A stretch of DNA of 64,000 bases from Salminus brasiliensis (GCF_030463535.1 NC_132880.1:33132342-33196341); one strand, 5' to 3'; shown: positions 36,701 through 51,000, counted from the first letter of the stretch. A program made the numbers and translations. Notes: generated from the letters alone by a model not told the origin.

Positions 36701-39700
36701 CTTTTTTTCCTTTTATAACTTTTTGCTGGTTAATGGCACCGGCAATGGCACCTGCAATGGCCCACAGAGGCTGCATATTAAAACATAGTAAAAAACAAAA
36801 AAAGGTTTTATCCAAGCACCCATTCACTTTTATGGGTTTGGCTTTCTTGAGTCTTACCAGCAAAAAAGAAGCTAGCACCTTCCTCTATGATGAGCGTTTA
36901 GCTCCAGCTTGGTAGTCAGCTGAGGGAAAGTCGGAGAAAATTGGCTACCTTTTAGCTTAGCATGGATCCCTGATAGTTTCCACAGCTTTCACTTCATCAC
37001 ATGCAAGATTTAAGCTTCCCTTCTGTGGACACTGGTAAAAGCTGCAGTCAAGCAATCCTAGCAATCGTAGCAATCTGTATCCCCATAACTAGCAGTATCC
37101 GGAGGTGATGTGCAGCTCTCCAGTGTTACATCAATGCCATTTTCCCCCAAGGTGGCCAGCTTTGACTAGGGGTAGGAGGCTGTTGGAGGCTTTCTGCTGT
37201 GATTCGTCAGTCTAAGGACTTAATTATATGGTGGCTATTTGTAATTCATGGGTGTGGATTATGGTGATTGTATGATAATTGTAAATGGGTGTGAAAGTGT
37301 GCCCTGTTCACAAATCATTGGTATTTATTAACATACACACATTCTGCTTGCATCCAAACCAAATGAGTAATATGTCAGCATTTCACTGATATATAGAAGA
37401 GTAGAGTTGTTACTGCGTCAAAGTAGGAGTAATACTCCCTATTAATATCCTTGATTTTAGGATGTTGCATATGCAGCCATATATAAACCTTTGGACACGT
37501 CATGTATGTCTGTGATGTCTTCTGAAAAGACATTTTAGTACAGTGTATTATCAGAGAACCCAATTTCCTCACATAACTTCCAAAAGATGTCTGTTAAAAG
37601 GCTTGCTGCACCTTTCACAGGGCATGGTTGATTGTGACTCTTCTCTCAGTATGAGCACACTTGTGAAAATGACTCTGCCATCCAACTTCACTATCATGTC
37701 ATTTCAGTTTAATAGGACTGTAGCCATTAGAAGTCAGTAGTGCTGCTACTCCTCCACTTTCAGTGGACAGTGTTTCAGGAAGGTTTTCGTGGTGTTTCTG
37801 CAAGTATACACAGTGCTGAAGTGACTAAGTTAATTAAAGAATGTGCACTGGGGTGGTCCAGCGGAATAAGGCAATGTCACTACGATGTGGGGATCGCTAG
37901 TTCGGATCTTTGTCATGCTGCTAGCCAACAGCAGGAAGTGAGGGGGTGCTTTCTCACTCCAGTGCAATGCTGGCAGGGACTGGTGTCTGCTGGCCATTGC
38001 ATCAGAGCCAGTACACAGTCCTTTTTGTCAGGGGCATTGCATGTCATGGCATTATGTATGGATTGGGTAATTGGCAATCCAAATTGGAGAGACAATGGGT
38101 GAAAATGAAAAAATGAAACTTGTAGATGTACACCATGTTAATAACATACATGTTGATTATGGGTTGGCACAAGCTTCATCTACATTATGTTGAGCATGAT
38201 GTTAAACAGTGAGATCTATGTATTGCTTAGAATCACACCCTGTCATATAAGCTTCTTAAGCTGCCACTGTTTCATAGCGGGTGTAATAAAGAAATGGGCT
38301 AAAATTAGATTTTCTCCTTATCTCATCTTATTAACATTTAACAGGAAAACTCGTAGCTTCAGTGCTGAATTAAAGAAGCAAACTTCAGTCACCAACCGAT
38401 TATGTTTGGGGAAATGAAAGGAAAAGTGTATGTTTGATATTTCTTTAAAGCGCTCATCACATTTGTGTCAAGGTAGTGTTTAATATTACCCTCTCTCTGC
38501 ATGAGCACTATTATGAGGATGACTCTGGCATTTCAATTTAACAGGTAGCGTGGGTTGAAAGGCAATGCATTCTTTATTCAAAGAGCAGTTTAGCACTTTG
38601 ATGCAATTTGAAGATGGTAAAACATTTCCCTTTGACTAGTCAAATAGGTTTTTCATGAATATGTAAAGTTACAGTACATATACTGTTTAAACACACATAC
38701 ACAGCATTAACATCAAGAATACACAACAAATAATAAAAAATGTACACAATGCAGTTCACTACTGTCATGGTCTCAATACATATCTATTAATACATATGTT
38801 AAATAGTGTACAGTACTGTCCTGTGTTTAATTACTCAGAACACCAATATTAGAGTAAATACAATTAACATTCATAGAAAAAGTAGTTTGACTTCACTGTG
38901 CTCATTAAAACATCTCCAAAGTTCTCCTCATGGGAGTCTACTATCATTTATAGTTATCATCCAACACCTGCTTTGTAAATAATTAATTATGTTAAAACAG
39001 GCAAGCTGGTGTTAGAATTTAACAAATCCACACGCTGGCTGGGAGCATTTAGAATACTTTTTTTCTTTGTTTTTTTTAACTAGTTCACAAGATATCTGCT
39101 ACTACGGTATTTATGTTTACCCACATCTGTTATATGATCAGTGATCTGGTGTTTCTACAGACAATAACACTCTAATTGCATACATACATTCTTTAAAATA
39201 ATGTGTTATATGTTGTTATAAATAATGTTTAGTTACCTAAGACCTCTCTACACCGTACTGGACATTTCCTGTTTTTCCCCATTTAGTCACCACTATCCCC
39301 CTATTAATAACAGCTTCAATGTCGTCAGGTAAGGATTACACCAGTCTCTTGAGATTGGAGATCACCTACTGTTCCAGATTGGGAATTGGGATTAAAATCT
39401 GGCCAGTCACATTGTCTCTGTGTTTCATCATGCCTGTTGAACTGGACACAGACAGATTTGAATTTATACACCCTACAGTTGTCGTCCTGGAATATGGGAG
39501 TGGCACTGTTGTGCTGCTTAGTTTAGGATTGGGCTAAAGTGATCAAGAACTCCCCAGACTGGTCAGAGACTGGTTTAATCCAGATGGACGCTGTTAAAAA
39601 GGCAAAGGGATGATATCAAAATAATGCATGTGACTCATTTTTTTACAATCAGTAAAATAAATCAGTGTGAATTTGAAATGCTCATCCTTACTAAGCTTTG

Positions 39701-39904
39701 CCTGGTAACTGTAGTCTAAATGCTGCTAGTCTCTTAATGAGGCTGTGTTATCAGACACAGGGGGAAGTGTTCAATGGTTTATTGATGTGAGGTTATTTTT
39801 CCAGAGGAAACAGGAGGCTGTACAGAACTGTCTGTGTCTTAAATGACTGGTTGTTGATGATGACACCACTTCTGCCTAGGGCAGTGCACCACCTGAGCTG
39901 CCTT

Positions 39905-39942
<38 letters not shown>

Positions 39943-42900
39943 TGTTTGTGCAGCTTGCTGATCTCTGTGGTCTCTTTCACAGGCAAGGTCCCGTGAAGCC
40001 TGAGGTGCTGTCGATTCAGTGGTCAGGAAGGCGATCCAATCGAAGACTTCAAAGGAATAACAGCTTGTCTCCAAACAACCCACTTCTCAGCCTTGTCAAT
40101 TCAGGTGTTTATTCTTAGCTTGGGAGCTCCAGAGGAAATGGCGCTCGCCTACACTGCTTTGGTCGGTTCATGGGGAATGGGGCGTGGGAGGGTATGTAGG
40201 GATGCAGTGGCCACTATTGTTCCAAAGTGATGGGGCTTTTGTATTTAAAATTGCAGCAATGATGTGATTTTGGCAGGTTTTCAATAGCTCCTTAAATGCC
40301 AGTTGATAGATAAGGGTGCACTCAATGATTTGAGTCTTTAGAAAAGATTCAAAGCATTCTTTAAAAGGGTTCAATACATTAAATTGCACCATAAGTCAGT
40401 GTGATTGTTTTGGTGTGATTCATGATCTTTTTAAAAATACACTGAAAACACACATCGAAGAAATCACGTTGTATACGGGAGGAAATACTAGCAATACAAT
40501 GCACCAAGCTTGAAAATAAGTTTTATTTGCCCAAATATTGAGTGCAAACTGTGCTTAAGTCAGATATCACCTTTCATTGATTTAATTCCAATCAGTGCAG
40601 TCATTAAAGCAGCATTATGCAAGAATTAGTATTTGCTTTTACTGTAGTTTGCTGATTGGCACCCTCTTCAGTTGTGGAGAGTAATTTACTTATATTTATA
40701 TTATTTATTTATATTTACTTATACTACTACTGTAAATACAAGTCATGTTTTGAGCCCCACCTTCCTCATGGACAGCTATATACAAGCATTTGTCAACAAG
40801 CTGAAGTGAAAGAAACATGTTTTTAGAGGAGTATGGCACAGTGTTATGCATCTCATGCCTGCTCCACCAAAGTAAAATAGTGTAGTAGCTGGCAGCTCAA
40901 AGTGGCAAAGAGAGTTCCAAGTCAGTGCAAATAATTTTGAACAAATGCTACATAACGTTGCTGTAAATACAAGTTATTATTTATCAGGAAAAAAAGCCAA
41001 AAACATATTTTTAACAGTATCTTTTTTAAGTTCCTCCACCCCTTACCTTAATTACAGTTTGCATTCTTTTCAGGGTACTCACTTTTCAGTTTTTCTGCAG
41101 AAACTACTTTTTACAGTGTTAGTTGTACATAATGACTGAAAATGAAATATGTTTTCCACAGTACTGTGTAAGATTTCTGCAATACATGAGATGGCATGCT
41201 ATCTTAAGGCATTAGCCCAGTGCATTGCATACGCTGATTCATGTCTTTGAATCTGTTCAGTGAGTCATTTTCTTTACTTTTGTGCACTGTTATGATTTGC
41301 CATTTGTTATACTTTCTATCAAGGGCAGTGCTTTGCTTCTAGCTACCACATAATCATCCTAAGAGAGAAAGAAGAGCTTTAGATGGTCTGAATCCTACTC
41401 ACTTTGTGCCATGACCCTGAAAATGTGTTATACACTGGCAGGCCCCAACACCATTCCATTTGATTTAAGCTCATTCATTTGTACTAGAGCAGAGAGACTT
41501 CTGCATTGAACCAAGGTCAGGCTGCTCTGTATGCTGAAAAGTCTGCTTCTGCAGGTTTGTATGAGGAGGACAACCAGTGGATGACCCAGATCAACAGACT
41601 GCAGAAGCTAATTGACCGCCTGGAAAAGAAGGTAACAAACAGCTCACGTATGAACTTGTCTGACTATGTCAGAGTGATCCATACAGAAATCTGATATATA
41701 GCCATATATGACATATATCATAAATAATTTGCAATATATGAAAAATATCTATGTACATGATACATAGATATCTATGTACATGATGTGCTCATTGCTGACA
41801 CAGATGTGCAAAGACATACAAGCAAGTTCCAATAGAATAGGATCCTCTGGAGCAGATAAACTATTGGCACCATGCCTTATGCCAGGTGTGGACTAGAGGG
41901 GTATAAAGCCTCTCAGCATTGAGCTGTGGAGCAGTGGAACTGTGTTCTCTGGAATGATGGTGCTCCATCCAGTACTTTTGGGATGAGGTAGGGATGAGGT
42001 GGGTTGGTGATCATCCCAAATTGTTATTTGATCTGATCTTTGTGATCTACTTCAAAATCTAGAGGGAAACCTTCACTGGACAGTAGAGACAGTTACTACA
42101 AGAAAAGCTGAAAAAACGCTTATCTTAATACCCTTTATTTTGGAATAAACAATGAATGAGCAGGTGTCCCAATACTTTGGTCCATATAGTGTATATGTAA
42201 TTGGTATGTAATATGTCAATTGTCAGTTGTCAATATGTCAATTTGTAGGTCAATACATATATGAGTATATGTAGTAAAAATATAAGTAAATAAGAAGTAT
42301 AGCTTGTATATCTATGTTTATGCATATCATTGCTGTCCCACAAAAGCCATCTCCATTTCTGCCATTTTGTATTTTGTGACATGAACTGGCAGTTGCTCTT
42401 TACATTGTGTCAGAATTTTATAATGAATGGAGCAATAAAAATGCTCCAATATGACTTTGAATAAAATCTTTTTTACATTGACGTGTAAAATGTAAGTTTT
42501 TTTTACTTTTTTACATTGACTTCCATTCAAATTTAAGTATTTAAATATTTTTTCTTCTGTGAAGTTGCTATTTGAGATAAAAGGTATTTGTGTGACAGCA
42601 ACATGGCATGGACTGTATTAGGTTATGAAAGGTGTTCATTATAGAGCCGACAGTTGCCCACAGTGGCGCGCCGATTGCTCTGTCCTTCTTGCCAGTATCG
42701 TTGTTCCCCTCTGGCATCAATGGCCTGTGGAGCACCACTCTTATATCATTGTGAGGCACTTGATGTGCAAGAAGTCCATTCTTGGTACATCGTCACTATG
42801 GCGGCTCTAGAACATTCCACAAAGTTAGCGGTTTCCGAAATGCTACCACCCTTCACCACCTACCCTATTATCATGTATTAGGGACACAATCAAAAAGTCA

Positions 42901-43981
42901 AATTGTGTCCTATGCCCATGATGATTGATTTGCACTCTGCTACAACTGACTGGTGTACTTGCATATTTATACATGCAGTAAACCCTTCCAACTTCTGTAG
43001 CTACCATAGTGAAGATGTATCTAGAAAGAACTTTTCGTACAGTGAGTGCTTTACAATGCCATAACAGTGGTGCCCCACAGGGCAATGATGCCAGAGAGGA
43101 ACGTCGACTCCAGCAAGTGTTAAAGAGCAATAAATGCTCATCCTAAAAACCATCACTTAATGACATCCTCAGGACTGGGTCAGGGAACCCCTGTCATGAT
43201 CGATCCCTATGTAGTGGTTACAGTAATTGTGTGCTGTTGTCTGGATTACTTAAAACTCATTTACCACAATAAAAGCCTGTTTGACTTGACGTTTCCTTCC
43301 TCGAATAATGTCGAATTATGATTAACAAATCATCTAGCGCTGAATTTTCATGTGTGTGTGTGTAACTCACTGCCAACATTTTATTTCACTGGAAAATGAA
43401 AATGGATGAAAATGCCATTTAGTTCATTTTGAAACCAAAGCGCTCATTTGATTACTTGTGCACATCCCTAGTCGTATTGTCGTTTGCATAATTATGCACT
43501 GGCTTATGATTCATGCTGCTAATGTCACAAGTTCTCTTCCTTCACACACCCTCTGCCACTCTTCATTTACACTGTGCTCTCTTGTCTTTTGAGTCGTGGC
43601 AGAGGGTTAATTATAACGAAGGCATTCGGCTTGTTGTGACTGCGCTGTTTGTTTCCTTTTGTCAGGAGCTGCGTCTGGAGCCAGTTGAAGAAGAGGTCTC
43701 GGAAGGCACCGCTAAATCAGTAACTCATTTACAGCTCCCTCTCTCCATCTCTGTGTGTGCTCCCTCCATGTTCCGACTCATTACTACACACTCTAGATGC
43801 TGTTGTCTAGGAAACAGTGCAGCTCTCCAGTTGTTCTTTTTTTTCCACTGCCGTCTGTCCCTCTTCCCCTCTTCCCCTCTTATATTTAACTGTTCTATCA
43901 TTCGCTAAGTACTTTTTATCTTTCTCTCTGTCCTCACCTGGCAAAACCGAGGAAATTAATGGAAGTGTGTGTGTGTGTGAC

Positions 43982-44038
<57 letters not shown>

Positions 44039-45000
44039 AAGAGAGAGAAAAATACCCGCGAGCAGTGCTTTAGCTTTAGTGATCGGTGGTGAATGTGGAG
44101 AATGTGAGAACCAGCAGGAGACCATGTAGTTAATCTGAAAACATGAAATTAGATAGCATGAGCAGATCATATTAAACACTGATCTGCTTATACTACACAC
44201 ACACACACACACACACAGACTATGCTCAAGAGCAATTATTCAGATGCCAACAACTCAGGAATAAAATTACGTAGGCTACATTAAAGGGTCCATGCCCTAC
44301 ATCTGTCTCCCCTATTCACACCCTCATTCATCCTCATTAACTTAGCCTACTTATACCTGGATTCTTGTTCTTACTATTTGTTAGGTATAGCTCATATAGC
44401 TGTATTTGGTATTCTTTGTGTTTTGTTTTTGTTTTGTTTGTTTTTTTGGGGGGGTGTATGACTTTTGCCTGTTTCAGACTCTGACCTTTGCCTGTTTCAG
44501 ACTCTGACCTTTGCCTTTTGGATCTGGTTGCTGGATTACAATTACTGGATTGTTTGCTCTCTGGTTTTCACCCTGTTTTTGGACACTGCCCCTGGCTTGC
44601 GGACACTCGCTAATAAACTCTTCATTTGCATCTAGTTTTTGTGTTAGAGCCAATACATCAAAAAGTACATCCAGATCCAGATCCCAACCTCTTCACACAT
44701 GTGACAAATGCATGTCAGGGGGAGGTGGGGCTTCGCAAAGTCGCAGGCTTATATTAATAAGCCTGGGAAAAAATCAGTTTTCAGTGTAGATCCCTGCTGA
44801 CAGTGTGATTTAGTCTGAGACTACACCTAATATATGTAGAGAAAGCATACACACTCTAAACACATATTCATTGGCTGAAATAGACTCCCAATGGAAAGAG
44901 CAGACATAAATAGCATCCTTAAAACACGTGCATTGAAAAAATGCTCATTTTTTTATTTGGAAGTGATATTTGAGAATCCGCTCGGAGGGACCTCTTGACT

Positions 45001-45042
<42 letters not shown>

Positions 45043-48000
45043 ATGCCTATGTGCGTACATGACAGAGAAACACAATGACATTAATCACTCATGCTTTAAA
45101 AAATTATCTTCTTTAGATGAGGCCTAATTGCACATTTTAATCATAATGTGGATGAAATGTACTCGTCTAGATAAGGTTAAATTACTCATTGTCATAAATC
45201 TGTTATTTGTCAGTGGTACACCAGGTCATGAGGTACTATTTACAGTAAAATGTCCTCTGTTATAACATCTGATCAACTTTTTTCACATCTTAAAGTGGCT
45301 GTCAACTTATTTAGTTCATCTATTTTTTCATATAGCTCTAGGATCCTACAGTTGCTATTAACTGCTTAATACTGAACAATATGACCTCATTTAACAAGCG
45401 TTCTTAAGAAGAAAGTTCTACTACAATCTCAATTAGGCTGTTTCTCCCGAAGGTTCTGACATTTACCAGTGTTTTCTTATTTGGGATTTGTTTAACAAGG
45501 ACAACAGGGTTCACCACTATAAGAGCATAACTGTGAACAATACTGTGTTTTTTTTTTTTAAACACATGAATAGACTTTTAGTTGAAGATAATTCTTGGGA
45601 AGATCTTGGTGAATAAGGCTCATTAAAGGAGTGTTTTACCATTTCCCTCTGTTGGATTTGAGTTGGAAGGGACTGCATTGGAAGAGGCTGATGTCAAGTC
45701 TTCCCTTGTATCAATCAGAATTAGGGAAGATGTTGTGTCAGCAGCTCCTTACCGCCCTTCACACACCACAGTACTAACCTTTACACAAATCTCTTTAACC
45801 CCCGCCTGACTGATCAGTGGGTGAAGAAGCTAGTGCTTTAAAAACACTACTAATCTGTTGTAAAATCACTGTAATGCACATCTTTAATAAACATAATTTT
45901 CACACAAGCAAATCTGGAACTAGTTAAAGTTAAATATATGTATGGATAATAGTAAATAACAGCTGCTCATTCACTGTTTCTTCAAAAGAATTATTGGAGT
46001 AACTGTCTCTACTGTCCAGGGAAGGCTTTATACTAGATTTTGGAGCATTGCTGTGAAGATTTTATTGCATTCAGAAACAAGAGCATTAGTGACATCAGGA
46101 TGTTGGTGCATCATCACATGAATGACCATCATTCCATCATTCGTTTCACTGCACCACAGCTCTGTGCTGAGAGCCTTTATACCCCTCTAACCCATGCCTG
46201 GCATAAGGCATGGTTCCAATAGGTTTATGTTATTCATCTGCTCCAGCAAGTTCTTTTCTATTGGCAATACTTCTCTACAAGGACTAGACAAGCTGCGCAA
46301 GTGCATTTGCACATCTGTGTCAGCATTGGATGAAACTTAAAGTAGCTGAATGCATTCATTAGTAGGGATGTCCACAAACATTTGATTATGTTAGATAAAA
46401 GGATACGATAGAAGTGTGTATGTGTGTGCGCATGCATTATGGGCATTATGTGTATGTGTGTGTGTTTGTGTATGAGTGTTACACAGAGAGTTTATGGGAG
46501 GTGGCACCAGCACAGTGCCCGTGGAGAGGTCAACACTGACCCCAGGGAAAAAACTCTCACATCCTGTTACCTTCAGTTGAGCCCCCATCTGCCCGTCAGC
46601 AGGCCTCCAACAGCACTGCCTGTCCAAGACCAGCCATTATGCCACTGTTATTTACGGCTTTACCTGCTCCTACGACCTCAGGGCCTTTCTCTCTGGTCGC
46701 TTCTGCACTAGTTGTTCTGAGTCACTGTGACGTGACCATTGGCTGCATTAATGAGTGAATGACAGAGAGCTTTAAACACATTAGCCAAATTTCGCCCCTT
46801 GTAATTGTGCCAGACTGGTTTAGCACTACTCCTGCTTCTGAGTCTTGCTCTCGGTTACCATTTTCTTCCTAAATATCCTCCAGCCAGTTGTATTTGCTCA
46901 AACTCCTTCCCTTGTGTTCCCATCTCGAATCTAATCTGAGTCACTTTGTCACATTCGCCCAACCTCATTCCTGGCGCTTACCCCAGTCTCTGTTCTCTAG
47001 ACCTTGTTCTCTCTTCCTGTCTCAAAGTCGCTGTCACTGCACTGCATGTCTTCACCCTCCCTCAAGGTGCTCTAGCCCCAGTCTGGGCCCCAACACCGTT
47101 CTGGGCCAGGGCTGCTGCGAAACAAGGATTATTTCTGTCAGTCATATTTAAAGAGCTCAGATCATGGAAAACAATGCTGGAATACAGATAAATTGTTGGA
47201 ATAGGGCTACAGGAAAGTTTCTTGCATGTAGTTTTCACACCCCTGTACCATATATGGAAACAGAACTGCAAAAGAAGCCCATTTGAGTCACAACAAGAGG
47301 TAGCAAATTCAGGTTTTCTCAGGATATTCTCTTGGATACTACTTTACACACCTTGCAGCCTGCTTTAGGAATGAACTTTGTAGGATCATTCAGTCTACCT
47401 TACTTAACTTAAAAGGATTAAAGAAGAAATGAAAATGGAGTTTAATTAGGTTAAACTAAAAGGTGAAAATACATAAACAAACAAGCTGTAAAATCAGCCA
47501 AGGTAAATGACAAAAGAATAAAAACAAACACACACAAAAAAATATGGTTCAATTAAGAATGGGAACTTTGAAATAAAACTAAAAGCAATGAATAATATTT
47601 CAGCATAAAAGGAAAAGTGGACAAACCAAAATTGAATACAGCCAAATACAAGAATTATAACAAGTATAATAATAATGATGACAATAACTAAGTAAAATTA
47701 TGCTAAAATAAAAAAGGTTTAGGATGGCCTGACCTGGCCTTGTTGTCAGTTGTTAATTAGTGGTTAACATTAAAATGACTGATTTCTAATTATTCTGAGA
47801 TTTCCATTTTCAGACTCTTTCGCATCTGCATCCTTCTTTCTGAAAAGTTCTTTGGATCTTGCCATGGTGATTTCACTTGCGTCAAACCTGCTGTTTAAAG
47901 ACAGGCTTCTCCAAAATCCTCTCTAACCATGTTCTAATCATCTGCAGCTGATGTGCTGCACCTGATTGTAATTGTAGGCATTTGAGGTAGTAATATATTT

Positions 48001-51000
48001 TTCTTTACAAGAATATTGACATTTGTTTATTAAATACATTTACCAAATGATTTTAAACGACTTTTCCTTTCAGATTCATGTGTTTGGTTAAATTACCTCC
48101 ATCTACCAATGTTGTTCAAGTGAAGATTAAATGTGCATATGTTTAAATATATTTGTAAATGCTTTTGTTTGTGGGAGTCCCATTTTTAACATAACTGTAT
48201 ACCTGACAAATCTGATCTGATCTATTTGTATTTTCACTGAGAGTATTGTCCTTAACACATGCACTCAGCCTGCAACATTTAGCATGCCAATTCTGAGAAC
48301 CTCTGTCCACAATCAGTGGTTTGTCCTGTACATTTGAGCCCGGTCAGCCTTTTGAATTATTCACAATAGAGTCAATTAGTAAAGGTACTATGTACATTTA
48401 GCAGTCTTAAAGGTATATTTACTAAACACACATAGGCTCTAAGCAAAGAGCTATATATAAACATAATAACTAAATGGATATTTGACTCATAACAAAAGTG
48501 TTATATAGAACCATAGAACCATAAAAAAGCAGTTCTATATAGAACCATGTTCAGAATGTTTTTCTTCCAGCCCAAAGAATCATTTTAACCAGGCTAGGAA
48601 CCATTTCTGCCTCCAGATGTTTATTTGAGTTGCCATGATTCCATGTAGAACCATTAGCTTTAGAAAAAGAACCTATAAAGAACCCTCTTTTAGAGAGTGC
48701 TTAGCCCCCAAAAAATTAAAAGATGCTGGAAAACATTATTTTGTTTGTAACAAATATGCTCAGTGAAGAAGAGCTGGTCCAGGATCAGTTCTTCTGCACT
48801 AAGGTGGTCTGAGGTGCTGGATGGTATTCAACAAAGGCTGCTTTGTGACTCAGCTTGTTCCTGCCTTCTCTTTTTTTTAAGCACATTCTGATCGTGCAGA
48901 GACAGCTGCCGGTGCTGGAGGATGAGCTGGAGGAATTCCGCCTTGCTCTCCGGCAGTACATTGACTGTGCCAGCGCTCAAACTGGCTGTCTGCAGTGAGT
49001 ACACACCTCTATGTCTGCCATCTCTGTGGCATAAAGCCCGCATCCACAGAAATAGTAGAGAAAGTGTCAAAAGGTGGGAAGCTTTCTGTGCTAGAGGGAT
49101 GATCTAGACCTTTGTAGGGTAGCAATAAAAAATGCAGTAGGAACAGTGATCTCGTGGAGCTCGTGGAGCTCCAAAGGGGGGTTACACAGGTTCATGTCGC
49201 AGTTACAGCACGCGGTGATGCTGCATGTTTACAAGCCCTGAAAACAGGGTTGACTTTTAAAACTAGGGCGTGACGAAAGTGACAGACAGCACGTTAAGTC
49301 TCATCATTATATTTCCCCCATGATCCGGAGGCACTGGAGGCGTACTCATCCACATGCCAAAAGCTTCTCCAAGTTTGACATTAATTGGCCCCTTCCCATT
49401 AGCAGACAGAGCTGGTGCAAGAGAGCACAAGGATGAGGAGAAATATAAAACGATGTGTGACTGTGAACTTTGGGACACAGTGACTCACTCTCTCAGAGAC
49501 TCACGCAGAGGATTTATCCCACACTACAAAATATAAAGGTGCCAAAAGTGGAGAGGACATAAAATAACCATTTTTAGGTCCTTAAAAACATTTTAATTGA
49601 TATTTCTGTTTGTAAATTTTTTTAATGTTCTTCGCATTTGAAATATAGTTTAAAAGAACCCATAACCTAAAAGAAAAGCTTTCAGTTATGTGAAATAAAC
49701 CTTTAAAAAGCTCTTGACACTCACTAATCTCTTTTTCAAACATACTTCTTTAGGGAACTAAAATATATTCTACTATGGGATCGTTCGAAAAACCCCGTGG
49801 CACCTTTTTTAAAGCAGCATTGCGAAAAATAAGTGGTTCTCCTGGGCTCCCCCTACAGTCAGGAAGTGTAATTAGTGCTTCGAGCCACCACTGAAGGACA
49901 CATTTACCTGCACAAGCTGAGAGATACAGAACCATCACTGAAACTGAAAGAATCATGGAGATTAAGGTGGTAGAGTAATATTACAAATGATTCAATAATA
50001 AATTATTAATATTAATTACACAAATATGACTCTATGCAGCGTTAAGCAGTTTTTGCCAGCATTTTCCTGGCCGCTTCTGCAAAGTTGCATAGTGCAGTTA
50101 GCAGCATGTTGACCCTGGAGTAGCAATGACAACTGCGCAATGCTCCCTAGTACAGGTTGGTGGAGCATCACAGTGTTTTATGAGTGATGCTGTAGAAGAA
50201 CCACTCTCCTTTTTTTTCCTTCCATGGTTTCTTAAAGAACCATGTTTGCAAGAGAGTGTGAAGAACCTTCTACTTTAAAGCTGTAAAGAATCATCATGCA
50301 TTGATAGGATCTTTAGGTAACTAACTATAGGTCTTCTGTTCTCCTTTTTTAGTAGACACAAAGAGGTTGTTGCAGTTTTTTTTGTGTTGCTGCAATTTTT
50401 TAAAAGTGTGTTTCAAATGTTTAAACATTTTTCTCTCTTTTATTGTTGTATATTGTTTATTGTCTCTTTTAAAAGCTCTAGGAACCCACGTAAGAGTCCA
50501 CACTAAGATTCCTCATTCTTATCACTGATAACTTACATACATATTTTATAGTAAACCCTTAGGTCTTTGGTGTGATGCCATTGATGCTACTTTTGGTCCC
50601 CTAAAGAACCATTTTGATAAATGTAATTTGTAAATAATGTTGTAAAATATATGGAAACTTTTTGCAATGTAAAATTGTAGTACCAGTATTTTTTCTCTTG
50701 AACCTTACGCCCAGGCCAAAAACTATTAAACGGAATAATGTATAATTACTGAATAAATAAGATAACTGAGTAAGTTAGTTGAGTTTAAGAGGATAGCACA
50801 AATGAGGCTAAGGTTCTGCTACAGTGCAAAACGTTAAGTTCTAGTACAGTTAACAGTTCATGACAAGTTATTCAGAGCTCCACTGATAAAAGTAGTTGTT
50901 CTAGATTGTATTTTAGTTTCAATACTGTTAATATTGTCCCAGTGTACACTGACCAGTTATACAGTCTGCAGGATAAAATTGCAGTGTTGAGGTCTGGGCT

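Larger units (their letters stand above)
25338..39982. other. necab1 intron 6 (GC-AG), 14.6 kb
   Basis: The longest intron. It holds a solo LTR (26076-26673), several Tc1 fragments, a nested MITE/Tc1 insertion (28201-28490), MITEs, a LINE-type tail (31389-31640), a half Tc1 transposase (32990-33856) and two SINEs of different families. 28890-29760 is a repeat-poor island. 35280-37840 and 38110-39900 hold nothing named except short AT or GT tracts. Confidence 0.65.
41632..43665. other. necab1 intron 8
   Basis: Contains a CACTATATG MITE (41783-42191), a copy of the AATTTCATGA-core MITE (42325-42545) and a large foldback element (42709-43096). Confidence 0.65.
43720..48881. other. necab1 intron 9
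   Basis: Contains compound GT/GA, CA and GT microsatellites (43964-44049, 44194-44218, 45003-45041), an LTR-end-like fragment (44466-44650), a CACTATATG MITE (45958-46386) and a GGTTCTA-type MITE (48495-48702). 46480-48480 shows no nameable feature; 46500-47160 is GC-richer. Confidence 0.6.

Noticed and set aside
37740..38102. 120-codon open frame on plus
   Set aside because: It covers the second SINE family and has no recognisable domain.
42625..43130. Two facing small genes (plus 42654-42881, minus 42843-43130)
   Set aside because: Both frames come from the arms of an inverted repeat, so their similarity is explained by symmetry; no homology or splice context was seen.
43513..43908. 131-codon open frame on plus
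   Set aside because: It overlaps necab1 exon 9 in the exon's own frame but reads through into intron; only the 54-nt exon is supported.
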